Assembly (NCBI GenBank): GCA_944385435.1
Contig: CALWXG010000007.1
Span: forward strand, 1-64,000
Reading direction: 5' to 3'
Origin: an uncultured Oscillospiraceae bacterium
Lineage (GTDB): Bacteria; Bacillota; Clostridia; Oscillospirales; Oscillospiraceae
Length of the DNA: 64,000 bases
Under the pieces are notes generated by a model. The model was not told where the DNA came from, did not search any database, and saw only the letters and a program-made list of their open reading frames with translations. The translations under genes were made by a program, and so were the position numbers. Below, one piece after another: positions 58,020 through 64,000 of the stretch (its first letter is position 1; each line of letters begins with the position of its first letter).

Positions 58020-58078
58020 GTCTATACATATAGACTTCTTTACAATGCAAGTCTATCATGATAGACTTGGCCTGTCAA
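58020..58078 (-). promoter_or_regulatory. Operator-promoter of the M56/BlaI operon
   Basis: Two palindromes share GTCTAT-N4-ATAGAC: 58020-58035 (spacer ACAT) and 58051-58066 (spacer CATG, palindrome extended by AA/TT to 58049-58068). Their centres are 31 bases apart, three helical turns. On the minus strand TTGACA (58078-58073) and TAGACT (58055-58050) are spaced by 17 bases, so the second palindrome covers the spacer and -10 box and the first lies just after the start site. This is a typical BlaI-type double operator. Confidence 0.85.
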
Positions 58079-58160
58079 CCCGGCCCTGCCCTGGGGGACG
58101 GAAAATTTCAGGGGGAGGATTTGGCAGTTTTGACGGTTTTCAAAAAGGTTTGATTCTGGT

Positions 58161-58188
58161 GCAGCAATTTGCCCTTCTGGGGCGTGTA
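58161..58188 (+). promoter_or_regulatory. Likely ECF-type promoter of the second sigma operon
   Basis: GCAGC (58161-58165) and CGTGTA (58183-58188) are spaced by 17 bases, resembling autoregulatory ECF promoters, 24 bases before the sigma gene. Confidence 0.4.
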
Positions 58189-58211
58189 TACAGTGAGAGG
58201 AGGTCAGAGGT

Positions 58212-58682
58212 GTGGAACAGACCAACCGGTTGGAAGAACTTGTGCTGAAGTATGAAAACACCCTGTTCCGCGCGGCCCTGGCGATTCTCGGGGATCCCCA
58301 TGAGGCGCAGGACGCGGTACAGGACGCCTATGTGAAATATCTGGAGAAGCAGCCCCAGTTCCGGGACGGGGAGCACGCCAAGGCCTGGCTGCTGAAGGTC
58401 ACGGCCAACGGCTGCAAGAGCCGCCTGCGCGCCCGGAAGCGCCATCCGGCGGAGGAGCTGCTGGATACCTATCCCGCCCCGGATCAGGACAGCCGGGAGG
58501 TGGTGGAGGCCATTCTGTCTCTGCCCGCCAACCAGCGCGCCGCGATACACCTGCACTATTATGAGGGGTACTCCACCGGAGAGATCGCCCAGATCCTGGG
58601 CCAGAGGCCGGGAACGGTGCGCTCTCATCTGAGCCGGGCCCGGGAAGGGCTGCGGAAGTATCTGAAAGGAGAAGAGCCATGA
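58212..58682 (+). CDS. ECF-type RNA polymerase sigma factor (second)
   Basis: The 156-residue protein has region 2 at about 10-75 (AILGDPHEAQDAVQDAYVKYLE and AKAWLLKVTANGCKSRLR) and region 4 at about 100-150 (LPANQRAAIHLHYYEGYSTGEIAQILGQRPGTVRSHLSRARE). GTG 58212 follows GAGAGGAGG. Its TGA overlaps the ATG of the next gene, an anti-sigma candidate. It is divergent from the M56 operon and has no sequence similarity to its operator. Confidence 0.92.
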   Translation: MEQTNRLEELVLKYENTLFRAALAILGDPHEAQDAVQDAYVKYLEKQPQFRDGEHAKAWLLKVTANGCKSRLRARKRHPAEELLDTYPAPDQDSREVVEAILSLPANQRAAIHLHYYEGYSTGEIAQILGQRPGTVRSHLSRAREGLRKYLKGEEP

Positions 58683-59593
58683 AACGCTATTTGGACTATA
58701 TGGATCACATCACCGTGCCGGACACCCTACACGAGAAGCTGTCCGGCCTGAAGCCCCCGGCAAAGCGGCCGGTCTGGAAGAAGTACGGGGCGGCGGCTGC
58801 CGCCCTGGTGCTGGCGGTGGGGGTGGGCGCCTTTGGGCTGACCCGGCTGGCCGGGCCGTCCGCCCCCACTGCCGGGGAGCAGATCCCGGAGGTGGGGGAG
58901 CCGGACATCGCCCTGGAGGAGTCCGCCGCCCCCGGCGCTCAGACTCCCACCCTGGGGGGCTATGAGGTGCAGGAGGGAGAGGTGGTGTCCTACTACATGC
59001 TGCCTTACCTCGAGTACGGCACGGTGGAGATTGTCTCGGACTACGCCATCGCCCTCCCGGAGGGGGTGGAGCCCCGGGAGCTGAGCCGGGAGGAGCTGCT
59101 GGCGGTGCTGGGGGGCGAGGAGTCCCTGGCCGCCCACCTGGACTGGGGGGGCTATGAGCTGACCGGCACGGCCTACGCCTGGCCGGACGGCACGGTGTGG
59201 ATGCTGTATGTCTACGGCTACGCCGGGCCCCTGGACCACTTCGAGCTGAGCATCATGGAGGGGGAGCTGCCCCCCATCGACCTGCTCTATGAGGAGTCGG
59301 TGGTGAACCACTTCGGCGAGATAGAGGTGTGGGCGGACAAATATGAGGGGGAGAACAGCGTGAGCCTGCGCGCCTCCTTCCTCAGCGATGGGTTCGGCTA
59401 CTGCTTCGACCTCACCGGTACGGACGAGGACCGGGCCTATATGCAGATGTCCCGCTTCGTGCGCTACGCCGGGACGGACGGCATCCACGCCGGGGCCCTG
59501 ACCGGGGAGAGCCCCGCCCAGTCCGACGCGCCGGCCCCGGAGGGGACGCCTGCCGAAGAGGGGAACTCTGCCGGCTATGACCCCCGGGGGTGA
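58679..59593 (+). CDS. Anti-sigma factor-like membrane protein
   Basis: The 304-residue protein has a cytosolic N terminus of about 35 residues (YLDYMDHITVPDTLHEKL), one membrane helix at about 38-57 (AAAALVLAVGVGAFGL) and an acidic extracellular domain. ATGA overlap with the sigma gene and this layout make it the likely membrane-bound inhibitor of that sigma factor. The outer domain (about 75-304) is rich in Glu, Gly and Tyr and matches no family that I can name. Confidence 0.72.
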   Translation: MKRYLDYMDHITVPDTLHEKLSGLKPPAKRPVWKKYGAAAAALVLAVGVGAFGLTRLAGPSAPTAGEQIPEVGEPDIALEESAAPGAQTPTLGGYEVQEGEVVSYYMLPYLEYGTVEIVSDYAIALPEGVEPRELSREELLAVLGGEESLAAHLDWGGYELTGTAYAWPDGTVWMLYVYGYAGPLDHFELSIMEGELPPIDLLYEESVVNHFGEIEVWADKYEGENSVSLRASFLSDGFGYCFDLTGTDEDRAYMQMSRFVRYAGTDGIHAGALTGESPAQSDAPAPEGTPAEEGNSAGYDPRG

Positions 59594-59613
59594 CGGAAAA
59601 GCGCCAAGATAAC

Positions 59614-59651
59614 AAAAAATATCCCGACCCAGAAGGGTCGGGATATTTTTT
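59614..59651. terminator. Bidirectional terminator
   Basis: A 17-base arm (59614-59630) pairs exactly with 59635-59651 around AGAA, with A and T runs on both ends. Confidence 0.93.
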
Positions 59652-59674
59652 GCTCCAAGACGTTCCAATGGAGC

Positions 59675-61690
59675 TCACACGATCTCCATGGCGGCCAGAT
59701 AGCCGGCCCGGACGGCGTCGCCCATCTTGCCCACCTTGGCGCAGTCGCCGATGGCGTGGACGGGGATGTCCCCGGCCAGGACCCGGATGGCCTCCAGGGC
59801 GTCGGTGTTGGGCTTCACGCCCATGGAGTAGACGCAGGTGTCGGCGGGGATGAACCGCTCCTGGCCGTCCTGCTCCACCTTCACCCCGTCGGGCTGGAAG
59901 GAGAGGCACTTGGCTCCCAGCAGCTGGTGGATGCCCCGCTGATCCATGGTTTCCAGTAGAGCGTTGCGGTAGTAGCCGAAGGTCTCAAAGGCCATCATGG
60001 TCTGCATCTCCACCACGGTGACATCATGGCCCAGGGCAGCCAGGTACAGGCCCACTTCGCAGCCCACCAGGCCGCCGCCCACCAGCACCACCCTGCGGCC
60101 CACAGCCTGGGTGTTGTGGTAGACGGACAGAGCGTCCATGGCACCCTGGATGCCGGGGATGGGGGGGACGAAGGGGTGCCCGCCCACTGCGGCCAGGATG
60201 ACGTCGGGCTTTACCTCATCCAGAAGATCCCGGGTGACGGTGGTATTCAGGCGGATGTCCGCGCCGCTCTCTTTGGCCTCCTGGATGAGCAGGTTTTTGA
60301 AGTTGTGCAGATCCACCTTGTCCTCGTCGGTGTCGGTGAAATTCAGGGTGCCGCCCAGCACGCCACTCTGTTCCGCCAGCACCACCTGGTGGCCCCGCTG
60401 TACAGCGGTGATGGCCGCCTGGAGGCCGCCGGGGCCGCCGCCGGCGATGAGCACCTTCCGGCTGCCCTGGGGCTGGGGGAGTTTTTCCGGATAGAAGAGG
60501 AAGCCGGTGGCCGGATTGATGGCGCAGCGGCCCATGGAGGCGGGGGAGTAGATCTCGTCCACTTCCTCCTTGGACAGGCCCTTCTCCCACAGGGGCACGT
60601 CGGTCTTGTGCTCGCAGAAGCCGGGGTAGCACTGGAAGCAGCGCACGCACCGGCGGATGTGGTCCGCCTGGCCATTGAGGGCCTTGTTGGGGAAGTCGGG
60701 GTCGGCAAAGCCCTGCCGGCCCAGCTCGATGAAGTCGGCCTTGCCCTCGGCCAGCACCTGCTCGCACAGCTCGGGGCTGTTGAAGCCGCCGATCACCGCC
60801 ACCTTGGATTGCTTGACCGCCGCCTTGATCTTGGCGGCGAAGGGCACGTTGTAGCCGTGGGGCTCCAGGAAAGAGGTGAAGGTGTGGGTCTGGCTGCCTG
60901 CCCACTTCAGGCCGTTGGACACGTGGATGATATCCACCTTGCCGTCGATGCACTTGCAGAACTCCACCGTGTCGTCAATGGTCATGCCGCCGGGCACGCC
61001 GTCCTCAGCGGAGAATCGCAGCTCCAGGATCATGTCCTCGCCGATGCCCTCCCGCACCGCGTCCAGCAGCATGATGGGGAAGCGGGCCCGGTTTTCCATG
61101 CTGCCGCCGAACTCATCGGTGCGGTGGTTGGTCCAGGGGGAGATGAACTGCTGCATGTTGAAACCGTGGCCGCCGTGGACCAGCACGCCGTCAAAGCCCG
61201 CCAGCTTGGCGTACCGGGAGATGTTGTAGTAGTCCCGGCAGATCTTCTCCATCATGGGACGGTCCAGGGCCTTCACCTCCACCCCGTCCTCCCGGACATA
61301 GGCGTCGGGACCCCAGGGGAAATAGGGCGGGTTGTGCTCCGCTCGGGCGCCCTCGTGGCAGAATTCAAAATAGCACAGGGCGCCGTGCTTTTTGATGCGG
61401 TCGGCATACTCCTTGATGGCCTCGAAGTCGGGGCCCTCGGGCTTGGTGAAGTCGACAATGTGCTCGTAGAACAGGGCGGTGCCCTCCTCGCCGTTCACCG
61501 GATGCTCCCCGGTGGACACGGCGGCAAAGCCGCCCTTGGCCCGGTTCTCCACCATGCGGTAGACGTTCTCCCGCATCTCGGGGATGGTGAAGATGGAGTG
61601 GGCGAACATGGTGGGGGCGGCGATGAGGCGGTTTTTGTAGGTCTTGCCCCGGATGGTGATGGGGCTGAACACGTGGGGGAACTGATTCAT
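59675..61690 (-). CDS. NADH:flavin oxidoreductase of the 2,4-dienoyl-CoA reductase/BaiCD group
   Basis: The 671-residue enzyme has an FMN-binding barrel (about 1-340, starting FSPITIRGKTYKNRLIAAPTMF), then Cys residues for a 4Fe-4S cluster (CVRCFQCYPGFC near 342-353 and a later RCAIN) and a C-terminal FAD/NAD(P)H part with LIAGGGPGGLQAA (about 390-402) and VVLVGGGLVGCEVGLYL (about 525-541). Members reduce C=C bonds in unsaturated acyl-CoAs, enoates, steroids or bile acids. The spacing before the last cluster Cys is longer than in DCR. Substrate is unknown. A SnoaL-like gene lies upstream in the same operon and a LysR regulator is divergent. Confidence 0.88.
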   Translation of the reverse strand: MNQFPHVFSPITIRGKTYKNRLIAAPTMFAHSIFTIPEMRENVYRMVENRAKGGFAAVSTGEHPVNGEEGTALFYEHIVDFTKPEGPDFEAIKEYADRIKKHGALCYFEFCHEGARAEHNPPYFPWGPDAYVREDGVEVKALDRPMMEKICRDYYNISRYAKLAGFDGVLVHGGHGFNMQQFISPWTNHRTDEFGGSMENRARFPIMLLDAVREGIGEDMILELRFSAEDGVPGGMTIDDTVEFCKCIDGKVDIIHVSNGLKWAGSQTHTFTSFLEPHGYNVPFAAKIKAAVKQSKVAVIGGFNSPELCEQVLAEGKADFIELGRQGFADPDFPNKALNGQADHIRRCVRCFQCYPGFCEHKTDVPLWEKGLSKEEVDEIYSPASMGRCAINPATGFLFYPEKLPQPQGSRKVLIAGGGPGGLQAAITAVQRGHQVVLAEQSGVLGGTLNFTDTDEDKVDLHNFKNLLIQEAKESGADIRLNTTVTRDLLDEVKPDVILAAVGGHPFVPPIPGIQGAMDALSVYHNTQAVGRRVVLVGGGLVGCEVGLYLAALGHDVTVVEMQTMMAFETFGYYRNALLETMDQRGIHQLLGAKCLSFQPDGVKVEQDGQERFIPADTCVYSMGVKPNTDALEAIRVLAGDIPVHAIGDCAKVGKMGDAVRAGYLAAMEIV

Positions 61691-61762
61691 GGGAATGCGC
61701 TCCTTTCTGAACGTGGGTCGGTGGAAGGGAGGGGGCGGGGCATCCGCCCCCGGGGGAGGCGC

Positions 61763-62131
61763 TCAGAACAGCCCGTTGCCGTGCACCGGGGTGATCTTGC
61801 CGATGTCGTGCTCCACGCTGTCCCAGTGCTCGGCCAGCTTGCCGTCCTCGATGCGGTACAGGTCGAACACCTTATTTTCCATGCCGTTGGCCCCCATGGT
61901 GCACTTGAAGAAGACGCACACCAGGTCGCCGTCCTCCAGGATGTGCTTGATCTCCATGTGGGGCTTCATGGCCAGGAACTTCTCCGCGAACTGGAGGAAG
62001 CCGGCCCGGCCGGTGGGGGCGGTGGGGTTGTGCTGGATGTAATCCTCTTTCATGTATTCATCCAGGTGGGACACATCCCAGCCGTTGAACACCTCGTCGT
62101 AGAATTTCAGCACCAGTTCTTTGTTGGTCAT
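61763..62131 (-). CDS. SnoaL/NTF2-like protein
   Basis: The 122-residue protein reads MTNKELVLKFYDEVFNGWD at its start, then EDYIQHNPTAPTGRAGFLQF and GDLVCVFFKC, and ends DLYRIEDGKLAEHWDSVE: the layout of NTF2-fold SnoaL-like proteins. These are small cone-shaped enzymes, for example isomerases, cyclases and the bile-acid 7-dehydratase BaiE. The ATG at 62131 is preferred because the ATG at 62143 directly abuts its AAGGAAAGG. It precedes the reductase gene by 72 bases and is probably co-transcribed with it. Its role in the same pathway is inference. Confidence 0.75.
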   Translation of the reverse strand: MTNKELVLKFYDEVFNGWDVSHLDEYMKEDYIQHNPTAPTGRAGFLQFAEKFLAMKPHMEIKHILEDGDLVCVFFKCTMGANGMENKVFDLYRIEDGKLAEHWDSVEHDIGKITPVHGNGLF

Positions 62132-62210
62132 GGGAAACGCCATCCTTTCCTTTTGTGTGTTCCGGTGTGCCGCGGGGCAGTCACCAAACGGTTAGTATTC
62201 GATACCTTCA

Positions 62211-62252
62211 TCATACCAGCCGTTGACAGGGAGGGCAAATACTATTATATTA
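62211..62252. promoter_or_regulatory. Divergent overlapping promoters of the SnoaL-reductase operon and lysR
   Basis: On the plus strand TTGACA (62224-62229) and TATATT (62247-62252) are spaced by 17; on the minus strand TTGCCC (62239-62234) and TATGAT (62216-62211) are also spaced by 17. The two promoters face each other and share their core. ACTAT-N6-ATAGT (62242-62257), a T-N11-A type LysR box, covers the plus-strand -10 region. Confidence 0.7.
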
Positions 62253-62299
62253 TAGTTGGTATTACATTTTGTTATGGCTGATGGCGAGGGGGCAGGCGG

Positions 62300-63184
62300 A
62301 TGAACTACAACAAGCTGCGCTATTTCTATGAGGTGACCAGGACGCTGAACCTGACCCGGGCGGCCCGGGACCTGTACATCAGCCAGCCCGCCCTGAGCCG
62401 GCACATGGCGGACCTGGAGGCGGATCTGGGGGTGCCCCTGCTGGTGCGCACCAACCGGAACCTGCGGCTGACCCCGGCGGGGGAGGCCCTGGCGGAGGAG
62501 TGCCGCCGGATCTTCTCCCGGGAGGAGGAGATCTACCGCCGGGTGCGGGCGGCGGCCCACAGCGAGCCCCAGGAGCTGTCCCTGGCCTTCATGGGGGTCG
62601 GCCCCGCCTACCGCATCCCGGAGCTGGCGGCCCAGCTGCACCGCCGCTGGCCCCATGTGCGCATGCGCACCCAGCGGCTGAACTGGGATCTGGTGTACGA
62701 CGCGGTGGAGACCGGCCGGGTGGACGTGGGGCTGAAGCTGTCCTCCTGTGAGAGCTATCCGGAGCACATCGGGCGGTGCGTGCTCCGGGAGGACCACGTG
62801 GCGGCGGTGCTGCCGGCCGCCCATCCCTGCGCGGGAGAGGGGCCCATTTCCCTGGAACGGCTGCGGGACGAGCCCTTTCTGTTCCTGGACCGGGAGGAGT
62901 CCGCCATCCCCAACCAGCACGCCCTGCGCATCTGCCGGGAGGCGGGGTTCACCCCCAACATCGTGGCCAGCTACCCCAACGTGGAGACGGTGGTGATGAT
63001 GGTGCAGGCGGGGGCCGGGGTGGCGCTGCTCTCCCCCTTCGCCCCCCTGGAGGGATTGTCCGGGGTGGTGTGCGTCCCCCTCACTGCGTCGCCGGCGGTG
63101 TCCCTGGACCTGCTGTGGCGGAAGGACAACGCCAACCCGGCCATGCCCCTGCTGGTGGAGCAGGCGAAGGGATTTGACTGGTGA
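62300..63184 (+). CDS. LysR-family transcriptional regulator
   Basis: The 294-residue protein has the LysR helix-turn-helix (YFYEVTRTLNLTRAARDLYISQPALSRHMADLEADLGVPLLVR, about 8-50) followed by the effector-binding domain. It is encoded divergently from the SnoaL-reductase operon with an overlapping promoter, the standard layout for a LysR regulator of the neighbouring genes. The inducer is probably a substrate of those enzymes. The site before ATG 62300 is weak (GGGGGCAGGCGG). Confidence 0.93.
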   Translation: MNYNKLRYFYEVTRTLNLTRAARDLYISQPALSRHMADLEADLGVPLLVRTNRNLRLTPAGEALAEECRRIFSREEEIYRRVRAAAHSEPQELSLAFMGVGPAYRIPELAAQLHRRWPHVRMRTQRLNWDLVYDAVETGRVDVGLKLSSCESYPEHIGRCVLREDHVAAVLPAAHPCAGEGPISLERLRDEPFLFLDREESAIPNQHALRICREAGFTPNIVASYPNVETVVMMVQAGAGVALLSPFAPLEGLSGVVCVPLTASPAVSLDLLWRKDNANPAMPLLVEQAKGFDW

Positions 63185-63211
63185 CGGGGGCGGAAAGCCC
63201 GCAGGGAAGAG

Positions 63212-63243
63212 AAAAAACGTGGGCCGCCCTTGGGCGGCCCACG
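63212..63243. terminator. Terminator of truA and lysR
   Basis: CGTGGGCCGCCC (63218-63229) pairs exactly with 63232-63243; a T-run follows on the minus strand. Confidence 0.85.
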
Positions 63244-63254
63244 CCGGCGCTGTT

Positions 63255-63992
63255 TCATTCATATTCCACCTCCACCAGCACCAGCCCCTGGGCGGGGGCG
63301 GTGGGGCCGGCGGCGGAGCGGTCTTTTGCCGCCAGAATGGCGGTCATGTCCTCCGGAGGGCGCTTGCCCAGCCCCACCTCCAGCAGGGTGCCGGTGAGGA
63401 TGCGCACCATGTGGTAGAGAAAGCCGTCTCCCCGGAAAGTGAGGGACAGGTCGGCCCCCCGGCAGTCAAATCCGATGGAGCGGACGGTGCGCACCGTGGA
63501 CTTCTTGAAGCGCCGGTTGGCGCAGAAGGAGCGGAAGTCGTGGGTTCCGGCGAGCAGGGCGGCGGCCCGCTCCATGGCGGCCAGGTCCAGAGGTTCCTCC
63601 ACCCGGTACTGGTACTTGCGCCGGAACACGTCGGGCACGGGGCCCAGCCGCAGCTGGTAGCGGTACACCTTGCCCACGGCAGACAGCCGGGCGTGGAACC
63701 GGGGGGGCGCCTCCTCCACGGCGGTGACGGCGATGTCCTCGGGCAGGTAGCGGTTGAGATGGTCCATCACCTGCCCCGGGGTGAGACCCTGGGGGAGCTG
63801 CACGCTGGCCACCTGGCCCAGGGCGTGGACCCCGGCGTCGGTGCGCCCCGCCCCGTGGAGCTCCACCGGGGCCTGGGCCAGCCGGGACAGGACGGCCTCC
63901 ACCTTGCCCTGGATGGTGTTGGCGGTGTTGCCCTGGCGTTGCCAGCCGTCATACCGGCTGCCGTCATATTGAAGCGTGAGTTTGTAGTTCAC
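63255..63992 (-). CDS. truA: tRNA pseudouridine(38-40) synthase
   Basis: The 245-residue enzyme converts uridines 38-40 of the tRNA anticodon arm to pseudouridine. YDGSRYDGWQRQGNTANTIQG (about 9-29) and HGAGRTDAGVHALGQVASV (about 46-64) with the catalytic Asp are diagnostic, as is FLYHMVRILTGTLLEVG (about 201-217) near the end. Length is normal. It starts at GTG 63992; the region before it reaches the window edge, so the binding site is only partly visible and an operon upstream cannot be judged. Confidence 0.95.
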   Translation of the reverse strand: MNYKLTLQYDGSRYDGWQRQGNTANTIQGKVEAVLSRLAQAPVELHGAGRTDAGVHALGQVASVQLPQGLTPGQVMDHLNRYLPEDIAVTAVEEAPPRFHARLSAVGKVYRYQLRLGPVPDVFRRKYQYRVEEPLDLAAMERAAALLAGTHDFRSFCANRRFKKSTVRTVRSIGFDCRGADLSLTFRGDGFLYHMVRILTGTLLEVGLGKRPPEDMTAILAAKDRSAAGPTAPAQGLVLVEVEYE

Positions 63993-64000
63993 GAGGAACG

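Overview
The window looks like the chromosome of an anaerobic, endospore-forming, GC-rich member of the Clostridia, most like the gut Oscillospiraceae. An alpha/beta-type small acid-soluble spore protein and yabP/yabQ indicate sporulation, and the oxygen-sensitive class III ribonucleotide reductase with its activase indicates anaerobic life. Other signs are Firmicutes-type fructose-bisphosphatase, long-form HPF and classic -35/-10 promoters. These assignments come from reading motifs; no database search was possible.

Positions 1 to about 3,664 are the right end of an integrated mobile element. It is clearly more AT-rich than the rest and ends in a 3' fragment of tRNA-Ala(GGC), probably an attachment site. 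Its last module is a retron-like system: a structured RNA with a long msd-like hairpin and an a1/a2 inverted repeat, a 73-aa one-helix membrane protein whose ribosome binding site is buried in a hairpin, a retron-type reverse transcriptase (NAxxH, YVDD, VTG) and a P-loop ATPase. A partial minus-strand gene at 1-297 belongs to the same element.

The rest is ordinary chromosome with several unusual regulatory devices. 3.9-8.4 kb holds an ECF sigma/anti-sigma pair and a lipoteichoic-acid-synthase-like protein carrying SLH domains. 8.4-14.7 kb holds DNA polymerase IV, a Cys-rich protein of unknown function, nrdD-nrdG, a P-loop kinase and dut. 14.8-23.1 kb is a branched-chain amino-acid type ABC transporter (livK-G-F-M-H order on the minus strand: K, G, F, H, M) next to a second binding lipoprotein that is translationally coupled to a two-component system. 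Three phased TTAAGGTT repeats in the transporter promoter are a likely response-regulator site. 23.1-26.3 kb holds ychF and a malic enzyme. Both genes are followed by copies of one structured hairpin element and by extra copies of the gene's own 3' end; I consider this the most unusual feature of the window.

26.3-33.2 kb holds a PadR operon, fbp, a flavodoxin-like protein and a triple-GNAT protein with an attenuator-like leader. 33.3-39.7 kb holds an IS66 remnant, a DUF4143 ATPase, the SASP, an M42 peptidase, a MATE pump, a DUF1847 protein and a thioesterase. 39.8-42.0 kb is aroF-tyrA behind a Tyr-rich leader peptide and terminator. 42.1-45.0 kb is an AI-2E family permease and yabP-yabQ-divIC-S1 domain gene. 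45.1-48.0 kb is an amidohydrolase, a fumarase alpha subunit and hpf. 48.0-58.1 kb is one long minus-strand operon of three BlaR1-like M56 metallopeptidase sensors and two near-identical BlaI repressors behind a twin-palindrome operator. 58.2-59.6 kb is a second ECF sigma/anti-sigma pair. 59.7-63.2 kb is a flavin/Fe-S reductase, a SnoaL-like protein and a divergent LysR regulator. truA closes the window.
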